Below, piece by piece: positions 37,915 through 46,123 of a stretch of 64,000 bases of DNA. How positions within the stretch are numbered: the stretch's first letter is position 1; the number at the start of each line of letters is the position of its first letter. This stretch comes from Flavobacterium sp. 11. GTDB lineage: Bacteria; Bacteroidota; Bacteroidia; Flavobacteriales; Flavobacteriaceae. Below the pieces are notes generated by a model. The model was not told the DNA's origin. It saw only the letters and a list, made by a program, of their open reading frames with translations, and did no database searches. The translations under genes and the position numbers were made by a program. The stretch is from contig NZ_PEFE01000001.1 of the NCBI RefSeq assembly GCF_002754315.1, positions 1,736,001 through 1,800,000 of the forward strand. The letters run 5' to 3'.

Positions 37915-39363
37915 CTAGTAATACGTAAAACGTCTTACTTTGGCAATGTATTTTGCTAATCGGATTACTTGGTGGCTGTAACCGTATTCGTTATCGTACC
38001 AAATGTATAACACGATATTTTTACCATCGGTAGAAACGATTGTGGCGTTACTGTCATAAATGGCGGGAGCCGATGTTCCCACGATATCCGAAGAAACCAA
38101 TTCGTTATTCAAAGAATATTTTATTTGCTCTACCAATTCGCCTTCCAATGCATATTTTTTCATGATAGCATTGATTTCTAACAGCGATGTTTCTCTGGAC
38201 ACTTCAAGATTCAAAACTACCAATGAACCGTTAGGAACTGGCACTCGAATTGCATTTGAGGTTAATTTTCCGGCAAGGCTAGGCAATGCTTTTGCAACAG
38301 CACTTCCGGCGCCTGTTTCGGTAATTACCATATTTAAGGCTGCTGCTCTACCACGACGGTATTTTTTGTGCATATTATCCACAAGATTCTGGTCGTTTGT
38401 GTAGGCATGGATGGTTTCTAAATGTCCTTTGACAACTCCTAAAGTATCTTCAACAGCTTTCAATATTGGTGTAATCGCATTTGTAGTACATGATGCTGCC
38501 GAAAAAATATTGATTTCATCTGGATTGTATTCGGTATGGTTTACGCCATGAACAATATTTGGAACTCCTTTCCCGGGAGCGGTAAGCAATACTTTATCGA
38601 CACCTTTGGAAACTAAATGGCGGCTTAATGCTTCGTGCGTGGTGAAAGCTCCAGTGTTGTCAATTACCAATGCATTATCGATTCCAAAAAGGGTATAATC
38701 AATTTCTTCTGGTCCGTTTGCCGTAATAACGTGAACAGTTGTTCCGTTGATAACTAAAGCATTGTTTTCAGGATCAGCGGTTACCGAGCCTTGAAAATCA
38801 CCATGAATAGAATCGTAACGCAATAACGAAGCTCTTTTTTCAAGAGAATTAGCATCATTTTTATCGCGTGTCACAATAGCGCGCAATCGCATTTGACTTC
38901 CTTTTCCGGTTTTAGACATTAATTCTCTGGCTAATAAACGACCAATGCGTCCAAAACCATATAGCACAACATCTTTCGGCTGAATTTCCTCTGAGTTTTT
39001 TGCGTTTTTAAGTTTATCAATTACAAAATACTTGGCATCCGGATATGTATCTTCTTCTAAACCATATTCATAGGTCAGTTTACCAATGTCCAGTTTTGCA
39101 GGCGGTAGATTCAATTCTAAAATCGCTTTTGCAATTTTAACCGAATCAAACACTGAAATGGGTTTGCCTACAAATTCAGCAGCATATTCATGCAGGTTGA
39201 TAATATCACTGACATTTCTATCAATTAATTGATTTCTAAATAAAACCATTTCTATCGATTTATCATACCATAAATCGCTGATAATTTTAATCAGTTTTAC
39301 TCCTGCACGTCGCCTGTCGGCTTGAAAAGTAACTTCTTTTTCGTATAAAGTTGTGGTTGCCAT
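37915..39363 (-). CDS. gap: Glyceraldehyde-3-phosphate dehydrogenase, long form
   Basis: A glycolytic/gluconeogenic dehydrogenase of 482 residues, against about 335 for ordinary GAPDH. Residues 1 to about 125 form an extra N-terminal domain (rich in charged helices: RRRAGVKLIKIISDLWYDKSIEMVLF, SVFDSVKIAKAILEL). The NAD-binding domain starts at VVLYGFGRIGRLLAREL. The catalytic Cys is in SAASCTTNAITP and the C-terminal WYDNEYGYSHQVIRLAKY is intact. Long forms occur in Bacteroidota beside a normal-length gene. The cofactor preference of this one is not predictable. A -7 element lies at 39411-39418. Confidence 0.95.
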   Translation of the reverse strand: MATTTLYEKEVTFQADRRRAGVKLIKIISDLWYDKSIEMVLFRNQLIDRNVSDIINLHEYAAEFVGKPISVFDSVKIAKAILELNLPPAKLDIGKLTYEYGLEEDTYPDAKYFVIDKLKNAKNSEEIQPKDVVLYGFGRIGRLLARELMSKTGKGSQMRLRAIVTRDKNDANSLEKRASLLRYDSIHGDFQGSVTADPENNALVINGTTVHVITANGPEEIDYTLFGIDNALVIDNTGAFTTHEALSRHLVSKGVDKVLLTAPGKGVPNIVHGVNHTEYNPDEINIFSAASCTTNAITPILKAVEDTLGVVKGHLETIHAYTNDQNLVDNMHKKYRRGRAAALNMVITETGAGSAVAKALPSLAGKLTSNAIRVPVPNGSLVVLNLEVSRETSLLEINAIMKKYALEGELVEQIKYSLNNELVSSDIVGTSAPAIYDSNATIVSTDGKNIVLYIWYDNEYGYSHQVIRLAKYIAKVRRFTYY

Positions 39364-39410
39364 GTTGAAAATTTAATGAAAATAAGTGATTGTATTTTTT
39401 AAAATTTGCG

Positions 39411-39418
39411 CAAAAATA
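39411..39418 (-). promoter_or_regulatory. -7 element (TATTTTTG) of gap
   Basis: A perfect TAnnTTTG match followed by CG on the minus strand, 47 nt upstream of the ATG. No clear TTG sits at the -33 position. Confidence 0.5.
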
Positions 39419-39464
39419 CCCATTTCAATCGATTTCGTAACGTATTTTATGAATTATTTATAAA

Positions 39465-39500
39465 ATAAAAAAGCCACCTTGTTTTTTCAAGATGGCTTTG
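39465..39500 (-). terminator. Terminator of the Do-type protease gene
   Basis: On the minus strand AAAGCCATCTTG pairs with CAAGGTGGCTTT (one wobble) around AAAAAA, followed by T6. Confidence 0.8.
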
Positions 39501-39521
39501 ATTTTTTTAAACGGGAATGCG

Positions 39522-40922
39522 TTAGAGAATCACACGCATAATTTCTCCATTTTTATTAATCATTTCGATACGTACCGTTTGGCTTTCTTCTTTTTTACTT
39601 AAAAGTTTAGAAACGGTTTCCACATCGGTAGCTTTTACATTGTCAATACTCAAAATAATATTTCCTATTAATTCGTCTTCGTATTGTTTCAAGTTTTGGC
39701 TGCTTATGGATTTGATTCGTACACCGTAATCAATTTTAAACTTCTTTTTGTCAGCGGCTTCAATGTTCTCTAATTCGATGCCTTTGAATTCAGCATTGAA
39801 AAATTCATTTTTGCTTAAAACTACAGGAACCACTCTAGTTTTTCCATCTCTAATATAGGTAACCTGAACTTTATCATTCGGTCTTTTCGTATTGATGTAC
39901 CCGGAAAGATCCGCAAACGTAGCCACATTTTGTTCGTCTAATTTGATGATAACATCGCCTTTTCCTAATCCGGATTTCTCGGCACCGGAATTTTTAGTGA
40001 CTTTATTAATGTAGAATCCTTGCGTTTGTGTTATGCCTAATTCTTTAGAACTAATGCTGTTCAATTCTCCTCCTTCAACCCCAAGAATTCCACGTTGCAC
40101 ATTCCCAAATTCCATGAGATCCTCAATGATTTTTCGAGCGATATTCGAAGGAACTGCAAACGAATAGCCTACATAAGAACCGGTCATCGAGGAAATCATC
40201 GTGTTTATTCCTATCAGTTCACCACGCGTGTTGACTAGGGCACCACCACTGTTTCCTGGGTTTACCGCAGCATCAGTTTGTATGAAAGATTGGATTCCGC
40301 TGGTGTCTAAATCTCTGGCTTTAGCCGAAACAATTCCAGCGGTTACCGTGGAAGTCAAATTATATGGATTTCCGACTGCCAAAACCCATTCGCCCACTTT
40401 AACCGAATCAGAATTGGCAAAAACAGTATACGGTAATTTTTCATTCGCATCAATTTTCAATAAGGCAATGTCCATTTTAGAATCGGTTCCAATGAGTTTT
40501 GCCACATATGATTTTTTGTTGTTTAATGTAATTTCAATTTCTGATGCACCTTTAATAACGTGATTGTTCGTAACGATATAGCCGTCCTCAGAAATGATTA
40601 CTCCGGAACCTGTTCCTACTTGTTCCTGGGATTGTCCTCCTTTATACCCATAAAAATATTCTAAAATGGGATTCGTAATCGTTCTGCGGGAAACGTTTTT
40701 TACGTGTACAACCGTATGGATGGTTTTTTCTGCAGCTTCAGTAAAATCAAGTACATCCGATGATAATCCTACTTTCTTTCCGTAAGAATCGGATGCCATT
40801 GTGACTCCTGAATTTTTATCATTAGAAAAATATCCATTGGTGTCAAATAATAATTTGTATGAACCTAGTGTTACTACTCCGCTCAACAGGGAAACCAAAA
40901 AAAGTGTTGAAAAATTTTTCAT
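39522..40922 (-). CDS. DegP/HtrA-family periplasmic serine protease (Do-like)
   Basis: A 466-residue envelope quality-control protease. An N-terminal membrane/signal segment (FSTLFLVSLLSGVVTLGSY) precedes a trypsin-like domain with the triad His in YIVTNNHVIKG, Asp in KMDIALLKI and Ser in VNPGNSGGAL. A PDZ domain follows (GILGVEGGELNS to about GKTRVVPVVL), and a shorter second PDZ-like part forms the C-terminus (YGVRIKSISSQNLKQYEDELIGNIILSI). It is divergent from dapF across a short promoter region. Expression in response to envelope stress is usual for the family but no operator is visible here. Confidence 0.94.
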   Translation of the reverse strand: MKNFSTLFLVSLLSGVVTLGSYKLLFDTNGYFSNDKNSGVTMASDSYGKKVGLSSDVLDFTEAAEKTIHTVVHVKNVSRRTITNPILEYFYGYKGGQSQEQVGTGSGVIISEDGYIVTNNHVIKGASEIEITLNNKKSYVAKLIGTDSKMDIALLKIDANEKLPYTVFANSDSVKVGEWVLAVGNPYNLTSTVTAGIVSAKARDLDTSGIQSFIQTDAAVNPGNSGGALVNTRGELIGINTMISSMTGSYVGYSFAVPSNIARKIIEDLMEFGNVQRGILGVEGGELNSISSKELGITQTQGFYINKVTKNSGAEKSGLGKGDVIIKLDEQNVATFADLSGYINTKRPNDKVQVTYIRDGKTRVVPVVLSKNEFFNAEFKGIELENIEAADKKKFKIDYGVRIKSISSQNLKQYEDELIGNIILSIDNVKATDVETVSKLLSKKEESQTVRIEMINKNGEIMRVIL

Positions 40923-41031
40923 AATTAAATTCGTTTATTAAGATATTTACCCGTAAAAATAAAACTAAATTAGGTTCGTAAAATACAGTTTAACGCTCTT
41001 TAACAATGATTAACATTTCATTAATAATTCG

Positions 41032-41039
41032 TAATTTTG
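41032..41039 (+). promoter_or_regulatory. -7 element (TAATTTTG) of dapF
   Basis: A perfect TAnnTTTG match, 20 nt upstream of the ATG at 41060. It lies inside the longest open frame and therefore supports the shorter dapF start. Confidence 0.5.
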
Positions 41040-41059
41040 TAGAACTCAATTCAATTAAA

Positions 41060-41842
41060 ATGCAACTAGAATTTTATAAATACCAAGGGACAGGAAATGA
41101 TTTTGTCATGATTGATAATCGTTCAGAGTTTTTTCCAAAGGAGAATACACAATTAATCGCGCATTTATGTGACAGACGTTTTGGAATAGGGGGAGATGGT
41201 CTTATTTTATTGGAAAATGACCCTGAAACTGATTTTAAAATGGTCTATTACAATTCTGATGGAAACCAAAGTTCTATGTGTGGCAATGGTGGACGTTGTT
41301 TAGTGGCTTTCGCCAAAAAGCTGAAAGTAATCGAGAATGAAACTACTTTTATCGCGACAGATGGTTTGCACCACGCTGCAATTGCGGATGACGGATTGGT
41401 TTCACTTCAAATGATTGATGTTGACGAGGTAAAAGTGAGTTCAGATCATGTGTTTCTGAATACCGGTTCGCCACACCATGTGCAACTGGTAGACGATTTA
41501 GAAAATTACAATATAAAGGAAAACGGAGCTGCTATTCGATACGGAGATTTGTACGGAAAAGCTGGAAGCAACATCAACTTTGTCAAACAAATTGACGATA
41601 CCACTTTTTCGCTGCGAACCTATGAAAGAGGCGTAGAGGATGAAACACTTTCTTGTGGAACAGGCGCTACAGCAGTAGCAATTGCGATGAACGTGCTGGG
41701 AAAAACAGCTGCTTCTTCCATTGATTTGAATGTGGAAGGCGGAAAATTAGTCGTTTCTTTTGATAAAAAAGAAGGACATTTTACAGACGTTTTCTTGAAA
41801 GGACCAGCAGAATTTGTATTTAAAGGAACGATTGAGATTTAA
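41060..41842 (+). CDS. dapF: Diaminopimelate epimerase
   Basis: A 260-residue enzyme that converts LL- to meso-diaminopimelate for lysine and peptidoglycan synthesis. It begins MQLEFYKYQGTGNDFVMIDNR (conserved GTGNDF). The two catalytic cysteines are in SSMCGNGGRC and ETLSCGTGATA. I use the ATG at 41060 since the upstream part of the frame contains the -7 element and no family sequence. It is first gene of a probable run dapF, GNAT, mltG, with gaps of 18 and 89 nt. Confidence 0.95.
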   Translation: MQLEFYKYQGTGNDFVMIDNRSEFFPKENTQLIAHLCDRRFGIGGDGLILLENDPETDFKMVYYNSDGNQSSMCGNGGRCLVAFAKKLKVIENETTFIATDGLHHAAIADDGLVSLQMIDVDEVKVSSDHVFLNTGSPHHVQLVDDLENYNIKENGAAIRYGDLYGKAGSNINFVKQIDDTTFSLRTYERGVEDETLSCGTGATAVAIAMNVLGKTAASSIDLNVEGGKLVVSFDKKEGHFTDVFLKGPAEFVFKGTIEI

Positions 41843-41860
41843 ACAAATTCTAAATCAAAA

Positions 41861-42394
41861 ATGAAAACATTAAAAGGCGACAATATCTATATTCGTGCAT
41901 TAGAACCCAATGATTTGGAGTTTGTTTATGCCATAGAAAACGACCAGAGTATTTGGGAAGTCAGTAATACGCACACGCCTTACAGCCGGTTTTTAGTCAA
42001 ACAATATTTAGAAAATGCCCATCAGGATATTTATGAAGCCAAGCAATTGCGATTGGCTATTTGTCAGGATCAGGATTTTCCGGCCTTAGGTTTAATCGAT
42101 TTATTTGATTTTGATCCAAAGAATAACAGGGCAGGAGTTGGTATTGTTATTCAAAACAATGAAAATCGAAAACAGAATATTGGTTCGGAAGCTTTGGGGT
42201 TATTAATTGAATATGCTTTTTGTAATCTTAATTTACACCAATTATATGCAAATATAGGAACCGAAAATGAAGCTAGTAAAGCACTTTTTACTAAATTTGG
42301 ATTCGAAATAATAGGCGTCAAGAAAGACTGGACCTTTGTGAACGGCGTTTATAAAGACGAAGCTATTTTTCAATTAATCAATACTAAATTTTAA
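41861..42394 (+). CDS. GNAT-family N-acetyltransferase
   Basis: A 177-residue cytosolic acetyltransferase of the RimJ/RimL/SpeG-like branch. It begins IYIRALEPNDLEFVYAIEND. The acetyl-CoA-binding region is GVGIVIQNNENRKQNIGSEALGLLIEYAF, and the C-terminal NLHQLYANIGTENEASKALFTKFGFEIIG is typical. The substrate (an amine on a small molecule or a protein N-terminus) cannot be determined. It lies 18 nt after dapF on the same strand. Confidence 0.88.
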   Translation: MKTLKGDNIYIRALEPNDLEFVYAIENDQSIWEVSNTHTPYSRFLVKQYLENAHQDIYEAKQLRLAICQDQDFPALGLIDLFDFDPKNNRAGVGIVIQNNENRKQNIGSEALGLLIEYAFCNLNLHQLYANIGTENEASKALFTKFGFEIIGVKKDWTFVNGVYKDEAIFQLINTKF

Positions 42395-42483
42395 ATTTTT
42401 TAGTTTTGAATCAGTATCGTTTCAAAATCAAATAAATAGGAAGAATGACACGGTTCTGATTCCAAAAAATAACAATACCACCT

Positions 42484-43524
42484 ATGAATATTAAGAAAAT
42501 TATCACCATTGCTTCTGTTGTTTTAATATCAATATTAATGATTTATGGATTAATACTGTTGAAACAAATTTTTTCTGCCAATACAAAATTTACCGATAAA
42601 GAAGTATATGTCTACGTTCCAACGGATTCTAAATACGAAGATGTTAAAAAAATAATTGCGCCGTATGTTGAGAATATGGACCGTTTTGAAATGGTGGCAA
42701 ATAAAAGAGGCTATTCTGATAATGTAATTCCGGGTCGTTTTCTATTCACAAAAGGAATGAACAGTTATGAATTGGTAAAAACCTTAAGACTTAATTCGCC
42801 CGTGAAATTGGCATTCAATAATCAAGAACGCGTGGAGAATTTAGCGGGACGTGTAGGTTCTCAAATAGAAGCTGACAGTTTATCATTACTGACTTCATTT
42901 AAAGATTCTATTTTCTTGAAAGAAAACGGTTTTAACGAAGAGAATGTTTTGGTAATGTTTATTCCTAATACGTATGAGATTTATTGGAATACTACTGCTG
43001 AAAAGTTTCGCGATAAAATGATCAAGGAATACCGTAATTTTTGGAATAAAGAAAGAGTTGCCAAAGCACAAAAACAAGGATTAACTCCTATTGAAGCGAC
43101 TATTTTGGCTTCAATCGTACACAAAGAATCCGTTAAAAAAGACGAGAGACCTAGAATTGCAGGCGTGTATTTGAATCGTTTAAGAGCGCAAATGCCATTG
43201 CAAGCAGATCCAACCGTTATTTTTGCGATGAAAAAGAAATCGAATGATTTTGACCAAGTCATCAAAAGGGTTTTTTACAATGATTTGACAATGAGTCATC
43301 CGTACAATACGTATATGAATGTGGGACTTCCTCCGGGACCTATCGCTATGCCTGATATTACAGCATTAGAAGCTGTTTTAGATCCTGAGAAAAATAATTT
43401 CATCTACTTCTGCGCCAGTGTAGAGCGTTTTGGATACCACGAGTTTGCCGCTACATTAGAGGAACACAATAAAAACGCCAAAAAATATTCGGATTGGATC
43501 AACAGCCAAGGCGTAAAAAGATAG
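42484..43524 (+). CDS. mltG: Endolytic peptidoglycan transglycosylase MltG
   Basis: A 346-residue YceG/MltG-family enzyme that cuts nascent glycan strands and sets their length. One N-terminal membrane anchor (IITIASVVLISILMIYGLILL) precedes a LysM-like part and the catalytic domain. The catalytic Glu is in ASIVHKESVKKDERPRIAGVYLNRL, followed by LQADPTVIFA, YNTYMNVGLPPGPI and FYFCAS-like NFIYFCASVE. All key blocks are present. The downstream DUF2279 gene overlaps its 3' end by 31 nt if its ATG start is right. Confidence 0.95.
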   Translation: MNIKKIITIASVVLISILMIYGLILLKQIFSANTKFTDKEVYVYVPTDSKYEDVKKIIAPYVENMDRFEMVANKRGYSDNVIPGRFLFTKGMNSYELVKTLRLNSPVKLAFNNQERVENLAGRVGSQIEADSLSLLTSFKDSIFLKENGFNEENVLVMFIPNTYEIYWNTTAEKFRDKMIKEYRNFWNKERVAKAQKQGLTPIEATILASIVHKESVKKDERPRIAGVYLNRLRAQMPLQADPTVIFAMKKKSNDFDQVIKRVFYNDLTMSHPYNTYMNVGLPPGPIAMPDITALEAVLDPEKNNFIYFCASVERFGYHEFAATLEEHNKNAKKYSDWINSQGVKR

Positions 43525-44447
43525 TTTTGGGGCGGAATAAAAAAGTTGTCTTTTTGTTGCTGTTTTGGATGATTTTCCAAACTGGTTTTGCTCAAAATAC
43601 AGCGGATAGTTTCTTCAAACCATCCGATTCTTTAGATATCAAAAGACAAAATACAGTTATTATTTCCGAAGCAGTTTTGGCTACGGGAACTTTAATAGCT
43701 TTGAATCAAGCTTGGTACGCCGAGTATCCCAAATCTGATTTTCATTTTATAAATGACAATGCTGAGTGGCTACAAATGGATAAAGCCGGTCATGTATTTT
43801 CGTCGTATCATTTGGGACGATTTGGTGCCGAAATGCTACAATGGAGTGGTGCCAATAAAAAAAATCAATTGCTGTATGGAGCGGGTTTAGGCTTTGCATT
43901 TTTAACTGCAGTTGAGGTTTTAGATGGATATTCCTCTGAATGGGGCGCTTCATTAGGTGATGTTGTGGCAAATGCTTCCGGGACAGCTTTATATGTTTCA
44001 CAAGAATTAATATGGAAGGAACAGCGTATTACGCCTAAATTTTCTTTTCATACTACAAAATATGCCGGTTACAGACCTGAAGTTTTAGGAAGTTCATTTA
44101 CAGAACAGATTCTAAAAGACTATAATGGACAAACCTATTGGCTCTCGATCAATTTGCATTCTTTCGCTAAAGGCTCAAAAATACCAAAATGGCTTAACTT
44201 GGCCTTGGGTTATGGGGCTGATGGTATGATAACCGGAAATAAAGAAGATACACCCCCTATTTTAACTTCTAATCCAAAAAGATTCAGACAATTTTACCTG
44301 AGTTTGGATGTAGATTTGACAAAAATTAAGACTAAATCCCATTTTTTGAAGACCGTTTTCTCCGTTCTTAATACCGTTAAGATTCCTGCACCTACAATTG
44401 AATTTGTGCACTTAAACGATATAAAATACCACTTAATCTATTTTTAG
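43494..44447 (+). CDS. DUF2279 (YfiM-like) exported protein
   Basis: A 317-residue protein. A basic N-terminus (RRKKIVLGRNKK) is followed by a hydrophobic signal segment ending FQTGFAQ. The conserved family region is FHFINDNAEWLQMDKAGHVFSSYHLGRFGAEMLQWSG, then VEVLDGYSSEWGASLGDVVANASGTALY, typical of the DUF2279/YfiM family of predicted periplasmic or outer-membrane-associated proteins. The start is uncertain: the ATG at 43494 lies inside mltG, and a TTG at 43527 just after the mltG stop would still leave a signal peptide. The function is unknown. It is translationally linked to mltG, which suggests an envelope role. Confidence 0.8.
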   Translation: MDQQPRRKKIVLGRNKKVVFLLLFWMIFQTGFAQNTADSFFKPSDSLDIKRQNTVIISEAVLATGTLIALNQAWYAEYPKSDFHFINDNAEWLQMDKAGHVFSSYHLGRFGAEMLQWSGANKKNQLLYGAGLGFAFLTAVEVLDGYSSEWGASLGDVVANASGTALYVSQELIWKEQRITPKFSFHTTKYAGYRPEVLGSSFTEQILKDYNGQTYWLSINLHSFAKGSKIPKWLNLALGYGADGMITGNKEDTPPILTSNPKRFRQFYLSLDVDLTKIKTKSHFLKTVFSVLNTVKIPAPTIEFVHLNDIKYHLIYF

Positions 44448-44489
44448 AAAAGTTTAACTACTTGATTATCAGTATAATTATTTTTGTTG

Positions 44490-44497
44490 TATCTTTG
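44490..44497 (+). promoter_or_regulatory. -7 element (TATCTTTG) of the lysozyme-like gene
   Basis: A perfect TAnnTTTG match followed by CG, 47 nt upstream of the ATG at 44545. The nearest upstream TTG (44462) is 25 nt away, longer than usual. Confidence 0.5.
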
Positions 44498-44544
44498 CGC
44501 ATAGAAATTTCTTAACGGGACAGCGTTTTGAAGAAAAACAATTT

Positions 44545-45192
44545 ATGATAAAGAAGTGGTATTTTTACACTAGTCTGACTGTAATTACAGTTTTTTTAAG
44601 CTCAGGTTTTAAACCGTTTAACTTAGAAACCAGCCCTTGGTTTCTTATCAATGAAGAAGAAGGAACACACTACTTATTTCCTTCTGAAAAGCAAGAAGAT
44701 TACATCAATTTGAACATCCCTTTTACTGGAAATTTTTTCGTTGGCTTTAAGGAAGCAATCGGATACAGAGAATCTGAAAGTAAATATAGAAAAATCAATT
44801 CTTTAGGATATTTAGGGAAATACCAATTTGGTATTGAGACTTTAAAGTCTGTTGGAGTTCGTAATAGTTCTACTTTTTTAAATAGTCCTGAATTACAGGA
44901 AAAAGCATTTATCGCACTTTTGGCTAAAAATAAATGGGAACTGAAAAAGGAGATTGAAAAATACGAAGGAACAATTCTCAACGGAATACACGTTACTGAA
45001 TCTGGAATTTTAGCTGCGGCTCATCTAGGCGGTGCAGGATCAGTAAAAAAGTATTTTAAAAATAAGGGTAAGCGCTATTTTAGAGACGCTTACGGAACTT
45101 CCATAAGAACGTATATGAAACTATTTGGTGGTTATGATACTTCATTTATTGTTGCTGATGGCAATGCAAATGTAAAAAACATACAGATTTAA
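44545..45192 (+). CDS. Exported lysozyme-like (transglycosylase) protein
   Basis: A 215-residue secreted protein. The N-terminal signal is YFYTSLTVITVFLSSGF. The core FKEAIGYRESESKYRKINSLGYLGKYQFGIETLKSVG has the layout of lytic transglycosylase/lysozyme-like domains, with the candidate catalytic Glu in GYRES. The C-terminal GILAAAHLGGAGSVKKYFKNKGKRYFRDAYGTSIRTYMKLFGGY fits the same fold. It probably acts on peptidoglycan. It sits next to the mltG-DUF2279 pair but has its own -7 element, so it is likely a separate unit. It ends at a bidirectional terminator. Confidence 0.8.
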   Translation: MIKKWYFYTSLTVITVFLSSGFKPFNLETSPWFLINEEEGTHYLFPSEKQEDYINLNIPFTGNFFVGFKEAIGYRESESKYRKINSLGYLGKYQFGIETLKSVGVRNSSTFLNSPELQEKAFIALLAKNKWELKKEIEKYEGTILNGIHVTESGILAAAHLGGAGSVKKYFKNKGKRYFRDAYGTSIRTYMKLFGGYDTSFIVADGNANVKNIQI

Positions 45193-45208
45193 TAGTTTAA
45201 ACAAAATA

Positions 45209-45250
45209 TAAAAGGCTGTCTGAAATTACTTTAGACAGCCTTTTTTTTGA
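45209..45250. terminator. Bidirectional terminator between convergent genes
   Basis: AAAAGGCTGTCT pairs perfectly with AGACAGCCTTTT around an 11-nt loop, followed by T8. It lies between the lysozyme-like gene (+) and the PepSY-like gene (-). Confidence 0.9.
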
Positions 45251-45263
45251 TTCTAAATCAAAT

Positions 45264-45782
45264 TTATTTCGCTTTAAGAATTTCCCCATTCGGACGCACC
45301 ACTAATTTCATGGTTTCCTTATCTTTTTTGATTTTAATGTTATATTGTTTTTTGATAATATCCCCTTCTGCCTGTGAATAAAGGAAACTGTCATTTACAA
45401 TTGACCAACCGGGATATGCTCGGTAAATAGAATAGATAACCTCCCCGGGAAGTTTTACATTTTTGAATTCTTCCACAACGCGTATTAGTTTTCCGTTTTC
45501 ATTGTAAGTTGCGGTCAAAGAGCCATTTTTTACTTCCATTACTACAAGGTATTCTTCAAACCCTTCAGCATCTTTACCTAAATCAAAGGCAATAAATTTT
45601 TCTTCTACAGTTCGTACTCTTTGGTCAGGATTGTTGTCAGGAATATAAACAGAAAAATCGGAGCCAACTCTTTTAATAACTACGCCAGGTAATTCTTCGA
45701 TTTTAATTTTTCCCTTTGGAGTTTCTTGTGAGTATGATGCTATAGTAACGCTTAAAAAAAGTATAATAATAAGTGCTTTCAT
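45264..45782 (-). CDS. Exported PepSY-like protein, paralogue 1
   Basis: A 172-residue secreted protein (signal MKALIIILFLSVTIASYSQ). After a KIKIEELPGVVIKRVGSDFSVYIPD segment come two PepSY/BLIP-like alpha-beta units: FEEYLVVMEVKNGSLTATYNENGKLIRVVEEF and LPGEVIYSIYRAYPGWSIVND ... LVVRPNGEILKAK. This resembles the DUF2874/PepSY-like family of Bacteroidota, whose role is unknown (perhaps binding or inhibition of a protease or a signalling partner). It is a clear paralogue of the protein at 55800-56333, with long identical blocks such as LTATYNENGKL and EGDIIKK. Both genes also share a bipartite upstream element. Confidence 0.8.
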   Translation of the reverse strand: MKALIIILFLSVTIASYSQETPKGKIKIEELPGVVIKRVGSDFSVYIPDNNPDQRVRTVEEKFIAFDLGKDAEGFEEYLVVMEVKNGSLTATYNENGKLIRVVEEFKNVKLPGEVIYSIYRAYPGWSIVNDSFLYSQAEGDIIKKQYNIKIKKDKETMKLVVRPNGEILKAK

Positions 45783-46061
45783 AATATTTAAGTTTTAAAT
45801 TAATTAATGATTTTTCGTAATTGTAATAAACTAATATAGTCTAAGGCTTGCTGTTTTACTTCCCCTTTTTTAGTTGTTTAATTATCTATATATCAGTAAT
45901 TTACAATTTTAAATTTTTAACAAAAATGAATATGCTTATGTAAATTTAGCTTTTTAATTCAGTTTTTTGCGTTAATTTATACCATAACTTATGTTAATAA
46001 AATCAGTTAAATCATTTCTTTTTTAATAGGAATAGTATGTTCTTCCTTTTTAATAAAAAAC
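45783..46061. other. Intergenic region upstream of PepSY-like paralogue 1
   Basis: About 280 nt. The only structured signal I see is the bipartite element at 45842-45870 shared with the second paralogue. The rest is AT-rich with no ORF. Confidence 0.5.
45842..45870 (-). promoter_or_regulatory. Bipartite upstream element, copy 1
   Basis: Read on the minus strand: AAAAAGGGGAAG, 9 nt, AAGCCTTA, then 59 nt to the ATG of PepSY-like paralogue 1. The same two blocks, with the same 9-nt gap and 60 nt to the start, precede paralogue 2 at 56394-56422. Confidence 0.6.
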
Positions 46062-46096
46062 AAAAAAAGCACCAATCTTTTGATTAGTGCTTTAGA
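46062..46096 (-). terminator. Terminator after mcmA
   Basis: On the minus strand AAAGCACTAATC pairs with GATTGGTGCTTT (one wobble) around AAAA, followed by a T run. Confidence 0.8.
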
Positions 46097-46123
46097 TAGA
46101 ATTGAAAATTATAGTGTTCTTTT

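Noticed and set aside
38375..38383. Perfect DnaA box TTATCCACA within gap
   Set aside because: A single isolated box inside a coding region, with no cluster, AT-rich unwinding element or nearby dnaA. It is probably chance.
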